A stretch of 64,000 nucleotides of DNA from G958296245 sp965262055 (GTDB taxonomy: Bacteria; Chloroflexota; Dehalococcoidia; Lucifugimonadales; G958296245). Positions 18,168 through 27,555 of this stretch are shown one piece after another. Every line of letters starts with the position of its first letter. The stretch's first letter is position 1. The notes beneath the pieces were generated by a model. It worked only from the letters and a program-made list of their open reading frames with translations. It was not told the DNA's origin and did no database searches. Both the position numbers and the translations under genes were made by a program. The stretch is from positions 434,001 to 498,000 of the forward strand of contig CBDHEI010000002.1 of NCBI GenBank assembly GCA_965262055.1, in the 5' to 3' direction.

Positions 18168-20627
18168 TTGGTGACGGTGCGCCCGTGGGCCACGCTTGTC
18201 GTCATCGCGATCGTGACACTGGCGTTGGCCGCCGGGATTACACAGCGCGCGCCGGTGGCGGACAACGAGGTCTTCCTTCCCCGGGATAGCGGCGTCGCCA
18301 AGGCGTTGGAGGAGATCGAGACCCTCTTCGGGGACTTCGATGTCGTCGTGGTGACGCTTGTCTTCCGTGGTGAAGTGCTCACGCCCAATGGACTCGCCCA
18401 GATGGACGACTTGCTCGGCCGCATCGTTAGCGACCCGGGCGTAGGGGAACTCCTGCCGCCTGTCGACGCAGTCACCGCCCCTACGTTGCTGATGAAACCC
18501 CTGCTCTGGGTGACCGACTTCGACTCGGTTACCCAGGCGCAGATCGATGCGGTGCTTGACCATGTCCGGGCCACCCCGGAACTCCAACCGGCGCGAACGG
18601 CGCTCGACATGATGACCGGAACGGACACGGATGGCACGCCGGTCTCGGTCGCCACGATCCGGCTACGCGATACCAGCGACGAGGCCGTTGACGACGCGCA
18701 GCTGGCGATCAACGACCTAGCGGAGGCGGACGAGGGCCCGCTGAGCGTGGGCAGCGTGTCCCCCGCGGTGATTGAGGAGGAGTATCAGGAGGCCACGAGC
18801 CGCGGGGTGCTGCCGCTGCTGGGGCTGGCGCTGCTCGTGATCGCGTTGCTGACGCTGCTCTTCATGCGCACGCTCTCCGACCTGCTGCTCACGATGACGG
18901 GGCTTGTACTCGCGCTGATCTGGACCGTCGGGGCGGAGAGCTGGCTCGGTCCAGGCGCCTTAGATCTGATCGGCCCGCCGAACGCGCTCACGGCAACGGT
19001 GCCGCTCATCCTGATATGCCTCGCGGTGGACTATTCGATCCAGGCGGTGTCGCACTACCGGGAGCAACGGATAGCCGGCGAGACGGTGGCGGCAGCGGTG
19101 CTCGCGGGGCTGCGGAACGTCATCACCCCGCTGGCGCTGGCCGCCATCACTACGAGCGTAAGCTTCTTGGCGAACCTGCTCTCGCCGATCTCGGGGATCG
19201 GGGACTTCGGCGTGGTGGCTGGGCTGGGCGTCGGGTTGAGCCTGATCGTGATGCTGACGCTGGTCCCAGCCGCGCGAACGATCATCGACCGGCGTCGCGA
19301 AGCCCGCGGACCGCTTCCTCCGCCCCGTCCGATCGCAAATGCAATCCCCGGCATCGACCGGCTAGCGGAAAGGCTGGGGACATCCACCACGCGGAGGCCA
19401 GCGCCCTACCTCGTTCTCGTGGTTGCGGTGACGGTTGGGCTCGGGTTCGCGGCCTCGGGGATCACCTCGGACTTCACTATCCGCGACGTCCTGCCCAGGG
19501 ACGGGAACTTGATCGAGGACCTGAATTCGCTCGATGCGGCCGTCGGAGGCTCAACGGAGGTTGTCAGCGTCTTGGTCAGAGCAGAGGTAACGGAGACGCG
19601 CACGCTCCACAACCTCTTCTACATGACGGAGGTGTTTGAGGACGACCTAAGCCGGCCACCGGCCGCGGATGGCGCGATGGAGGTTTCGCTCCCTCTGCTC
19701 GTGCTCGACTGGACCACGGACGACGGCACGCCAGGTGACAAGTACGACCCCGAGCTCGATTGGCTATTCGCGGAGGTGACAACGGGGCTGCTTCTCGATC
19801 CTGCGCTGATTCAGAAGTTCCTTGATGCGCTCGCCGCCACCGATCCCGAAGCCGTGGCGCGGGTTCTGGTCGAGGACCCGGAGGGCATCGACACCACGCT
19901 GCTCCAGTTCCGGGCCTTCTCGGGCGATCCTGAGCGAACCGAGGGGATGGTGGAGGACATTGATGGGCTGTGGATCGGCGACGACGACGCTATCGCGATG
20001 ACATCGCAGGACATCATCGTGCTCACCTCCTCGGACGAGATAAGGGATCGCCAGACAGAGGCGATCATCACGACGATCGCGGCAGCCCTCGGCGTCCTCA
20101 CGATCTTCTTCTGGATTACACTGCGCCAGCCCGCGCTGGGGTTCATCGCGGTAGGACCGATAGTGCTCGTCCTCATCTGGGTGCTGGGCACCATGGCGCT
20201 GCTGGGCATTCCCTACACGATCATCACCTCGATCACCACGGCGCTCTCGATCGGGATCGGCGTGGACTACACGATCCACGTGATCCATCGCTACCGGGAA
20301 GAGTTCGCCAAGCGGCGCAACCCGGAGACGGCAGCGATCCGGACGCTCGCCACCACCGGCTCGGCTCTGCTGGGCTCAGCGCTGACAACAGCGCTCGGGT
20401 TCGCGGTGCTGACGCTGTCGCCGCTGCAGTCATTCGAGCAGTTCGGCATCACGGCGGCGATCACGATCGCGTACGCGCTGATCGTCTCCATCCTGGTGGT
20501 GCTGCCCGCCATGACGGTCTGGAGCGCCTACCAGAACATGCGGATGCGCTCGACAGTGGAGCGCCTGTGGAACGAGCTTGACGTCGCCATCGAGGACACG
20601 CACCGGCGCCACGAGAAGGACCAATAA
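18168..20627 (+). CDS. MMPL/RND superfamily exporter
   Basis: An 819-residue membrane transporter with two repeats of one plus five transmembrane helices separated by large extracytoplasmic loops (residues ~30-215 and ~440-635). Family hallmarks: ALTATVPLILICLAVDYSIQ and TTALSIGIGVDYTIHVIHRY, each the GxxxDY-type helix 4 region carrying proton-relay acidic residues. Such proteins export lipids or hydrophobic compounds by proton antiport. The annotated TTG start is only a guess: the frame continues upstream as HRVLDWLSWL, typical for the family, to a stop at 18129 with no ATG/GTG. It lies between two near-identical IS pieces. Confidence 0.88.
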   Translation: MVTVRPWATLVVIAIVTLALAAGITQRAPVADNEVFLPRDSGVAKALEEIETLFGDFDVVVVTLVFRGEVLTPNGLAQMDDLLGRIVSDPGVGELLPPVDAVTAPTLLMKPLLWVTDFDSVTQAQIDAVLDHVRATPELQPARTALDMMTGTDTDGTPVSVATIRLRDTSDEAVDDAQLAINDLAEADEGPLSVGSVSPAVIEEEYQEATSRGVLPLLGLALLVIALLTLLFMRTLSDLLLTMTGLVLALIWTVGAESWLGPGALDLIGPPNALTATVPLILICLAVDYSIQAVSHYREQRIAGETVAAAVLAGLRNVITPLALAAITTSVSFLANLLSPISGIGDFGVVAGLGVGLSLIVMLTLVPAARTIIDRRREARGPLPPPRPIANAIPGIDRLAERLGTSTTRRPAPYLVLVVAVTVGLGFAASGITSDFTIRDVLPRDGNLIEDLNSLDAAVGGSTEVVSVLVRAEVTETRTLHNLFYMTEVFEDDLSRPPAADGAMEVSLPLLVLDWTTDDGTPGDKYDPELDWLFAEVTTGLLLDPALIQKFLDALAATDPEAVARVLVEDPEGIDTTLLQFRAFSGDPERTEGMVEDIDGLWIGDDDAIAMTSQDIIVLTSSDEIRDRQTEAIITTIAAALGVLTIFFWITLRQPALGFIAVGPIVLVLIWVLGTMALLGIPYTIITSITTALSIGIGVDYTIHVIHRYREEFAKRRNPETAAIRTLATTGSALLGSALTTALGFAVLTLSPLQSFEQFGITAAITIAYALIVSILVVLPAMTVWSAYQNMRMRSTVERLWNELDVAIEDTHRRHEKDQ

Positions 20628-20905
20628 GCGTTCGAAAGGGAGGATATCTCACACCCGCCATTCTGACCCTAAACGAAGCTCTTCCAGAGGCCGATCTCGC
20701 CGAGGCGACTGCCGCCTAAACAGCATCAACACGATGACGCACTCTTAGCCCACATTTCCCAGATCAGCCCCGTGGGTGCGTCGTAATCCGGTAAGAGTGT
20801 TGCCTATTTGAGCCGCATACCTGGGCATTATGGGCAGTGTGGGTGCTAGACTGGCCGAGCTAGCGGGTCTAGTTCTGGATACCGCAATCTCGCTGGAGGC
20901 ACCCA

Positions 20906-21654
20906 ATGGGTGAAAGCTCCGACACCCCTTTGAAGCTCCAATTGGACCGCAGAGTCCGCCTGGATTTTCGTGGCGCTACCATCACCTCGGACGCCGGACT
21001 CCTGGCATGCCGCGAGCTTGATGCCGCTCAGGGGCTCACAGAGACAGCCAACGATTATATCCATGAAAACCGCACCGGCCGCAATGTGCAACACTCGCTG
21101 TTGCCCTTGCTCAGACAATCGGTGTATAGCCGTCTCGCTGGCTACGAGGACACCAACGACGCTGAACGGCTTGCCCAAGACCCGGCTATGCGTGTCATCG
21201 TCGGGTGGCAAGGTACTGATAAGTAGGCAGCCAGCACCAACACTATGAGCCGATTTGAGGCTGAGGTGTTAACCGAAGAGGAGAACCTGGATGGGCTTGC
21301 GCGCCTGAATGTTGAGTGGGTGGACAGGGCCATGGCCCAGACATCTCACCAGCGAGTTATCCTAGACATGGACAGCTCTGAAAGCCCGGTGCATGGGCAG
21401 CAAGAGGGAGTCGCCTACAACGGCCACTTCGAGTCCGTATGTTATCACCCGCTCTTCCTGTTCAACCATTTCGGAGATTGCGAAGGTGCAGTGCTTCGCC
21501 CGGGCAACGTCCACAGCGCTGAGCGGTGCCGGGAGGTTCTGGAGCCAGTCGTGAAGTGATACCAGGAGAAAGGAGTCCGGCTGCTGTTCCGGGCCGATGC
21601 TGTCTTTGCCAAGCCCGAGGTGTACGAGTACCTGGAGTCAAGGGACACTGGCTA
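20906..21654 (+). pseudogene. IS1380 transposase, 5' part with stop codons
   Basis: Same reading as the fragment at 17317 but with a TAG at 21224 (CAG to TAG relative to that copy) and a further TGA at 21557, then cut at 21654 by the nested element. The segment RLLFRADAVFAKPEVYEYLE is followed, after removal of the insert and one GCTA, by SRDTGYAMRLPANEVLQ in frame. The two internal stops mean it was dead or dying independently of the insertion. Confidence 0.85.
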
Positions 21655-23518
21655 CCCAGATTCCCCACCTAACATAGTTTGGTGTGGCCTTCGTGGATTT
21701 ACGCCCGTGTTGAGTATCGATTCGGTGGTTCCATATGGTCGGATCGGGCCGTAGGTAGGACCTTGGCCGAAGACTTTGAGGGTATGGGCAGCGGAGCCGC
21801 ACCGATTATGGCTGTCCTCAGGCCGAAGAAGGCATGGCGCAGCCTGGGCGACCTTGCTGAGTCGCCTTCAACCGATGCACAGACAGGACCGCTTATGGTT
21901 GGTACGGCTCGGCGGACAGCGCCAATATCCTCTGACGTGCCCTGATCAACAACTCGTATGAGGGATGGCCCCGCGCCAGACGGATGATCAGCTTCCTGGC
22001 GTGTCGCATCACCCGGCCCGGAAGGGCGATCAGGGCGAAGCGCACTGCCTTGAGACGCTTGCTCACCCACTGTCCTCCCAACGCCAGCCGCTTCATCGCA
22101 GAGCTCAGGTTGAAGGCCAGCACCGCTATGGCCCACCATGCGGCGTTGGCTCCGAACAGCCCCGACGGGAGCCTGCCCGCAGCCAGGTCACTCTTCAGGA
22201 CGCTGTGGACCTGCTCGCCTTTACCGCATCTCTGCCTGTACCACCGGATCGTCTCATCTCCCGGAAGGTCTCGGTTGGTCACCAACCCGGAGACCTTGTG
22301 CCAGGCTCCGCCGGCCAGCCTCATCACGGGGAAGGGCAGTTCCATTCCCGGCAGAGGCTGTTCGCTCAGCGGCTCCCTGATAGCGATGAACCGGTATTCA
22401 GGGTTCTTCTTGCTGTAGGCTATCCAGTCTGGTACGAAGTTCACCTCCGCCCACTGTTGACCTGTCTCGACCCAGGTGGCGCCCAGTCTGCGGTGCGGGG
22501 CATGCCAGTCTTGTTCGGCAACCTCGGACACCGCGCGCCTGAACTCCGGCGTCACGTTGAGTCCTACCGCAAACTCGATCACTCCGAAGCGCTCGTCTCT
22601 GCCCTCGGCGCAGTACCGCAGCAACTCGTGCTGATACCCAGCCGCGTCCGACCGCAGCATCACCTTGTCCACCGCACAAGGCAGATGCTCCAACGCTTCG
22701 GTCAACACTCGCAGTTGCTGATAGCCAGCAGGTACGTTGCCGTCCCGAAACTCCGAATGCACTATCAACTCAGCCTCGGCCCAGTAGGTCGTCAGAGGCT
22801 GATACGCCTTGTACTTCTTGTAGCTGTAGAGCGCCTGCTGCTTGTGCGTCTCCACCAGCGTGGCGTCCATGTCCAACGTGGCTTGAGCGCAGGGCGAACG
22901 GCTCTGTACGAAGCTCACCATATCGGCGTTCACCTTATGCAGACCCCCCAGCGCTTCGTTGGGTGAAGGTATGAACGCTCTGTGAGCTTCCCGACTGGAC
23001 TCCTCGCCCGCCTCGTGGAATCTCTCCAGGTACCGGAACACCGCCGACTCCGATGGCATGCTCCGCCGACGCTCTACACGCCATCGCTCTTCCAACGCTC
23101 TACGCTCTCGACGACCCATCCCATAGCTCTCGACTTCCCGAAGCACCCTGCACAACCCCGCGTCCTTCTCCAAAACATCCAGATCAACCACTGACTCACC
23201 GCCTGCCAGGTTCAGCAGTATCAGCGAGCTGACCACTTGGCTGTCCGTCCAGCCCTGACCACACTCCCGCAGTCCCACGTGGCGCTCTACCGACGACCTC
23301 AAACCTGCTGCGTGCATCAACTCCAAGTACGTCATCATGCCCGCCATCGCCGTCATGCCCGGCGAGCTCTTCTCCTGCTCGTACTGGAACGGCAGAACCC
23401 CTTGCTTCATAATAGGTGCACCTCGTTGGTGATCGTTTCTCTCTTCCAAGAAACATCTTAGCCCCCTTCACGGCGGGCTCCAACGAGGTCTTCCTCTTCT
23501 CTGGGTGGGGAATCTGGG
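21655..23518 (-). mobile_element. IS1380-family element, complete (third subgroup), nested
   Basis: An 1864-bp element with inverted repeats CCCAGATTCCCCACC (left, 21655) and its complement ending at 23518. Flanked by GCTA at 21651-21654 and 23519-23522; because of terminal C/G ambiguity the duplication could be read as up to six bases (GGCTAC). It carries one intact transposase gene on the minus strand and about 240 bp of non-coding sequence at its left. It lies inside the transposase pseudogene of the element starting at 20749. Confidence 0.87.
21893..23410 (-). CDS. IS1380 family transposase (third subgroup)
   Basis: A 505-residue transposase. Visible segments: MKQGVLPFQYEQEKSSPG start, WTDSQVVSSLILLNLAGGES near 55, catalytic-region ATLDMDATLVETHKQQA near 175, VMLRSDAAGYQHELLRYC near 255, and RQRCGKGEQVHSVLKSDLAA near 390 with the late Glu. 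Open throughout, so probably functional. Start taken at MKQG because the in-frame extension to 23449 lacks a ribosome site. It shares only low similarity with the other transposases here but has the same domain order. Confidence 0.9.
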   Translation of the reverse strand: MKQGVLPFQYEQEKSSPGMTAMAGMMTYLELMHAAGLRSSVERHVGLRECGQGWTDSQVVSSLILLNLAGGESVVDLDVLEKDAGLCRVLREVESYGMGRRERRALEERWRVERRRSMPSESAVFRYLERFHEAGEESSREAHRAFIPSPNEALGGLHKVNADMVSFVQSRSPCAQATLDMDATLVETHKQQALYSYKKYKAYQPLTTYWAEAELIVHSEFRDGNVPAGYQQLRVLTEALEHLPCAVDKVMLRSDAAGYQHELLRYCAEGRDERFGVIEFAVGLNVTPEFRRAVSEVAEQDWHAPHRRLGATWVETGQQWAEVNFVPDWIAYSKKNPEYRFIAIREPLSEQPLPGMELPFPVMRLAGGAWHKVSGLVTNRDLPGDETIRWYRQRCGKGEQVHSVLKSDLAAGRLPSGLFGANAAWWAIAVLAFNLSSAMKRLALGGQWVSKRLKAVRFALIALPGRVMRHARKLIIRLARGHPSYELLIRARQRILALSAEPYQP

Positions 23519-23522
23519 GCTA

Positions 23523-24105
23523 CGCTATGCGGCTTCCGGCCAACGAGGTATTACAAGGAAACATCCGGCACCTACTGAAGCGGCCCGTGGGCAGGCCGCC
23601 TAAGAAGCCCGTAGTCCGGTATCATGACTTCGTTTACCAGGCCCAGAGTTGGGACATTCCCCGGCGTGTGGTCGCCAAGGTGGAGTGGCACCAGGGTGAG
23701 CTATTCCCGAGGGTCGGGTTCGTCGTCACCAACCTCAACCTACCGCCGGCAGGCGTAACCCACTACTACAACGGGCGGGGCACGGCCGAGCAGTGGATCA
23801 AGGAAGGTAAATACGCCCTGAACTGGACGCGGCTCTCGTGTCACAGGTTCGTTGCTAACCAGGTGAGGCTGTGGCTGTTCGTGCTGGCCTACAACCTGGG
23901 CAACTTCATGAGAAGGCTGACTTTGCCAGAGTCAGTGAAACACTGGTCACTGCGAAGCGTGCAGACCAAGCTCATCAAGATGGGTGGACGTCTGGTGCGG
24001 CATGCCAGGAGGTTGGTGTTTCAGCTTGCTGAGGTGGCAGTGTCCTGGGAGGTATTCCGGCAAGTGTTGGAGCGTATAGCCGGGCTCCATCCAGCACCAG
24101 GGTAG
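23523..24105 (+). pseudogene. IS1380 transposase, 3' part
   Basis: Continuation of the pseudogene at 20906 after the nested element. It encodes AMRLPANEVLQ ... RPVGRPPKKPVVRYHDF ... NGRGTAEQWIKEGKYALNWT ... to stop, colinear with the last 200 residues of the intact transposase at 10701. It has no start of its own; the frame upstream to 23416 belongs to the nested element's end. Confidence 0.85.
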
Positions 24106-24369
24106 CGATTATCCTTGAGGTCATCAGAGGTGAAGAGAGGCAACCAAGGGCGAGGTGCGTGCCCGGAGGAGTTTGAAGGGAGTGCAAACGTGGTGAAAGC
24201 CACCTCCGCTGCCTGGGGCCGCTAACTCACCACGCCGAGAGATGGTTTTGTGAGCTTGATTGGATGGTTGACGGCATCCGTGAGTGATACTACTATGGCT
24301 CTCGTCGAGGATGGTGCGTTACTTGGGTCCAGGCAGCTTGATATGGGTAATTCCGGCTGAGGAGATGAC

Positions 24370-25083
24370 ATGAGGCTGATCCTGATCGGTTGCGAGTACT
24401 CTGGGACGACCACGCTGGCTGAAGGAGTTCGCGGCTGGAGCAACGAGGCTATGGGTAAGGGCAAGGGCCTGGTGGCTTACCATGACCACTGGAAGATCCC
24501 TCATACCAGCGGTCACCGTGGACTCGACGATGAGAATTTCTTTACCCCGGAGGAGCAGGCGCAGTTCTTGGCGCTCAGCCCCAAGGCCAAGGAGATGTTC
24601 CAGCGCCACAGCCTCACGTACCACGTCCAGCCGGACGCCCTGCGCAATCCGGACTACGTTGCGATCGGGCTGCACATCGAAAACGCGATCTATGCCCCTA
24701 TATACTTCGACTACTACGTGGGCGACCAGGCCTGGGCGCGCAGGGCGGTGATGGACCACGTCGAGGAGACCATTCTCGAGTTTGCACCCGACACGCTTCT
24801 CGTGCTGGTGAAGGCCGCGGCAGATACGATCGCGAGTCGGATGACCGAGAGCCCTCACTACAACTCGGCGCTGCGGGAACAGGACATACAGCGTGTGCTC
24901 GACGAGTTCCAGGCCGAGCACGAGAGATCGGCGATTCGGAACAAGCTCACCATCGACACAGGGTCGACGACGGCGGAGGAGACGCTCGCCGCATTTGTCA
25001 ATGGGATGGAGCCTTACCTCAACGACACCGACCTCGCGCGCATCCTGGCCCACAAGGCCGAGCAAAGAGGAGACTCGCCCTGA
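24370..25083 (+). CDS. P-loop-like protein with Lys-less Walker A
   Basis: A 237-residue protein starting MRLILIGCEYSGTTTLAEGV: a P-loop kinase-like strand-loop-helix in which the essential Lys of GxxxxGK[ST] is replaced by Thr. Further visible features: VAYHDHWKIPHTSG, IENAIYAPIYFDYY, and the second strand LEFAPDTLLVLVKA followed by TIASRM, which resembles the lid of a nucleotide kinase. A paralogue lies at 47893-48630. I know no named family; an atypical nucleotide-binding or kinase-like role is an inference. ATG with GAGGAG 7 nt upstream, just beyond the end of an IS, which probably displaced its promoter. Followed 48 bp later by a Gfo/Idh/MocA gene. Confidence 0.8.
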   Translation: MRLILIGCEYSGTTTLAEGVRGWSNEAMGKGKGLVAYHDHWKIPHTSGHRGLDDENFFTPEEQAQFLALSPKAKEMFQRHSLTYHVQPDALRNPDYVAIGLHIENAIYAPIYFDYYVGDQAWARRAVMDHVEETILEFAPDTLLVLVKAAADTIASRMTESPHYNSALREQDIQRVLDEFQAEHERSAIRNKLTIDTGSTTAEETLAAFVNGMEPYLNDTDLARILAHKAEQRGDSP

Positions 25084-25131
25084 GCCGTCGCGTCTCAGAT
25101 ACGTCGGGCGTCTCGAAAAGGAGTCGAGTCA

Positions 25132-26181
25132 ATGCCGGAAAAAGTCCGAGTCGGCATTATCGGAGCAGGCAAGATCGCGCAGGCCCGCCATATTCCGTTG
25201 ATGCAGAGCGTGGGTGACGTCTATATAACTCATGCCTGGTCACGTACGCTCGAGACTGCCCAGAAGGCGGCCCGGGAGTTCGGAATACCGAACGTGGTGG
25301 ACCGTTGGGAGGAGATAGTCGATTCACCGCAGATCGACGCAGTCGTCATCGCCACGCCGCCGAACCTTCATCTTCCCGCGACTCTTGCTGCGCTCGACGC
25401 CGGGAAGCACGTCCTGAGCCAGGCGCGCATGGCCCGTAACCTGAGCGAGGCGCTCCGAATGCTCGAGGCGTCCAAAGCGACCGACCTCGTGACGGCGCTG
25501 TACCCCGCCGGGTTTGGGCTAAAGGGCGACAGAGTGATGCGACGGCTTCTGCACGACGAAGGCTACGTCGGAGAGATCCTCGAAGTGCGCGTGACGTCCG
25601 TGGTCTCATCGATACCGGAGGTGGGAGCGTGGGTAGTTGACCCTGAGGTGGTCGGCGTCAACACGATGATGCTGGGTATTCTGGCCGAGGTCTACAATCG
25701 GTGGTTCGAACCGCCGAAGTCGTTGGCGGCCGCCAGCGGAGAGGGGCCGCTTGCCGTACCTCAGTCTCTGGCTATCGCCGCGGAACTGCGGAACGGCGCC
25801 ACCGCCAGCTTCCACCTCTCGTTCCGCGTGACCCGCGGGCCCGGAAGCTCGTTCGAGGTATACGGCACTCGCGGCGTGTTGGATTACAAGCTTCTCATCG
25901 AACGGCCGGGCGGTCTCGTCGAGGATGAAGAGCTGGCGGGCATGACCGAGAGTGACGACGGAATTCACCCCATCGAGATGCCGGTGCACGAGCAGCGCGA
26001 CCGCACGACGGATTCCGAGTTCATCGCGGCCATCCGCAACGGCACGCCTGTGTTCCCCGACTTTGCCGAGGGCGTGCGTTACATGGAGTTCAGCGAGGCA
26101 GTGGCCCAGTCAGTCTACGAAGGCAGGGCGATATCGCTACCGCCTGAGCCCAAGATGGACGCCTGGGGCAGGCCACTCTGA
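25132..26181 (+). CDS. Gfo/Idh/MocA family oxidoreductase-like protein, atypical
   Basis: A 349-residue protein with the N-terminal NAD(P) fold (VRVGIIGAGKIAQARHIPLM) and AVVIATPPNLHLPATLAAL, followed by the usual alpha/beta domain. The normal EKP catalytic motif after GKHVL is replaced by SQARMARN, and the usual D..G..H segment reads MMLGILAEV, so the Lys, Asp and His expected of active sugar dehydrogenases are all missing. It may bind cofactor without classic dehydrogenase chemistry. ATG with AAAAGGAG upstream. Probably co-transcribed with the P-loop gene. Confidence 0.88.
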   Translation: MPEKVRVGIIGAGKIAQARHIPLMQSVGDVYITHAWSRTLETAQKAAREFGIPNVVDRWEEIVDSPQIDAVVIATPPNLHLPATLAALDAGKHVLSQARMARNLSEALRMLEASKATDLVTALYPAGFGLKGDRVMRRLLHDEGYVGEILEVRVTSVVSSIPEVGAWVVDPEVVGVNTMMLGILAEVYNRWFEPPKSLAAASGEGPLAVPQSLAIAAELRNGATASFHLSFRVTRGPGSSFEVYGTRGVLDYKLLIERPGGLVEDEELAGMTESDDGIHPIEMPVHEQRDRTTDSEFIAAIRNGTPVFPDFAEGVRYMEFSEAVAQSVYEGRAISLPPEPKMDAWGRPL

Positions 26182-26186
26182 GCTGA

Positions 26187-26323
26187 GCGTAGTGCGCACG
26201 GCCCCCGATTCGGTCCCTGGCCTCTAGGACGACCACGTCGCGGCCCACCTCCGAGAGGGTGACCGCCGCAAGGAGTCCGGAGGCGCCGGTGCCCACCACA
26301 ACGCAGTCATGCATGCTCGACAT
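26187..26323 (-). pseudogene. FAD-dependent amine oxidase, N-terminal fragment
   Basis: Minus-strand reading MSSMHDCVVVGTGASGLLAA ... VVVLEARDRIGGRAH is the FAD-binding Rossmann start of a flavin monoamine oxidase/phytoene-desaturase-type protein. Homology stops about 45 residues in, right where the convergent oxidoreductase gene ends, and no continuation exists downstream, so it is a remnant. Bases 26324-26570 upstream of it hold nothing recognisable. Confidence 0.75.
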
Positions 26324-26570
26324 TCTGGTCTCTCCACACGTCAGCGCGGGCGGTCGCACACAATCTAACCGCAGTCGGTACTCGGAACAACGGCCTTAGC
26401 GTCGGCAGATACGTCGGTGGAAGCGCACTCTACCGCTCCGGTATCGCGCTGTTGTATGCTCACCAGCGCTGAGAAAGGCAGGCTTAGAGGGTCAGGACTT
26501 GAATGGCCGCCCCCGGTAGCAGCTTTTGGCCGCGATTTGGGACGACCTCGTATACGGGTCGTCACCCCGG

Positions 26571-27371
26571 CTAGTCGTAGTTACTCGAGGTATGGTCGCC
26601 TAGTAGGCGCCGCTGACGGGGCGTGCACCGCTCGATGATGTCTGGGTCGAACCTGAACTTGTTCAGGTAGGGTGGGAACTTCTGCGTAATCATCCGCTGT
26701 GCGTAGTGGACCTGCAGCAGGTATCGGACCTCGCCGCTCCGGTTCGAAGTGCCCCTGTGCCACACCTCGCTGCGGAACATCACTACGTCCCCCGCCCTGC
26801 ACAAGACGCTCTTCTCCGTGCGCCCGTTCCACTCCTTGTCCCCTTTGGGTAGGCGTCCCGACAGGTGGCTGCCCGGTATGAACTTGGTCGGGCCTAGCTC
26901 TTCGTACAAGTCGTTCAGGTAGTAGTGGGCCGTGGTGATGAAGACGGGCATCTTGACCCGAGGGTCGGCAAGCACGTCCTCCGGCATCTCCACCGGGAGC
27001 CAGTCGCAGTGCAGCTGCTGGTCGGGCCTCCCGGGGCCGGTGACCCACGCCGTCATGCCGATGACGTGGCAGTCCCGACCGTGAACGGCCTCTGCCAGGT
27101 CGATCACGCCGGGCCCGTCCAGGTATTGCAGGAAAATGGGATCGTGGTTGAAGACGTTGTTGATGTGCTTGTTCAGGAAGCCGCCGTTGTCGGGCGTCGT
27201 GTGCCGATTGAAGCTGGCCTCGATAGGCGTCAGGCGGTCCATCACCTCCTTCAGCTCCGCAACCTGGCTGGCGTCCAGCGCCTGGGGGAAGTAGGCGTAT
27301 CCGTTCTCCTCGATGCCCCTCACGCGGCTGGCGAGGTCCGGCTGAGGCTTCAATTCCAGCGCTTCGGCCAT
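26571..27371 (-). CDS. Phytanoyl-CoA dioxygenase (PhyH) family protein
   Basis: A 266-residue Fe(II)/2-oxoglutarate-dependent oxygenase. The metal triad appears as LHCDWLP (HxD, residues ~120) and EVWHRGTSN (His, ~205), with GPTKFIPGSH in between and a C-terminal Arg-containing segment RYLLQVHYAQR that can hold 2-oxoglutarate. It would hydroxylate a small substrate, not necessarily phytanoyl-CoA. ATG preceded by AGGAGGAG. It stands alone between a pseudogene and the squalene operon; 27372-27555 is its leader and the operon's 3' flank. Confidence 0.9.
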   Translation of the reverse strand: MAEALELKPQPDLASRVRGIEENGYAYFPQALDASQVAELKEVMDRLTPIEASFNRHTTPDNGGFLNKHINNVFNHDPIFLQYLDGPGVIDLAEAVHGRDCHVIGMTAWVTGPGRPDQQLHCDWLPVEMPEDVLADPRVKMPVFITTAHYYLNDLYEELGPTKFIPGSHLSGRLPKGDKEWNGRTEKSVLCRAGDVVMFRSEVWHRGTSNRSGEVRYLLQVHYAQRMITQKFPPYLNKFRFDPDIIERCTPRQRRLLGDHTSSNYD

Positions 27372-27555
27372 TTGGCTCCTCCTGCGGTAAACTCCCCAAT
27401 GTGGGTACGCCCGGCGCCCAGTTCGTCCTCCGACGAGAGACTCCTGGATGAGCGTACGCGGATGGTAGGCGGGGCGCCAGGTAGTGTCAAGCTGCTTGCT
27501 TACTGCCCCAAGGGCTTCGCCGATCTGTCCAACGTCTCGCTTGCGGCGGCGCCCG

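Larger units (their letters stand above)
20749..24357 (+). mobile_element. IS1380-family element, decayed and interrupted by another IS
   Basis: Left inverted repeat CCCACATTTCCCAGATC at 20749; probable right end GATATGGGTAATTCCGG near 24357, similar to the right end of the element at 10445. Removing the nested element (21655-23518) and one GCTA gives about 1.74 kb, like the complete relative (1761 bp). The flanks CTTAG (left) and CTGAG (right) may be a mutated target duplication. Bases 24106-24357 are its 3' non-coding end and hold no gene. Confidence 0.78.

Noticed and set aside
18168..20627. Composite transposon carrying the exporter
   Set aside because: The left IS copy lacks its right end and the right copy is decayed and interrupted; direct repeats alone do not prove mobility.
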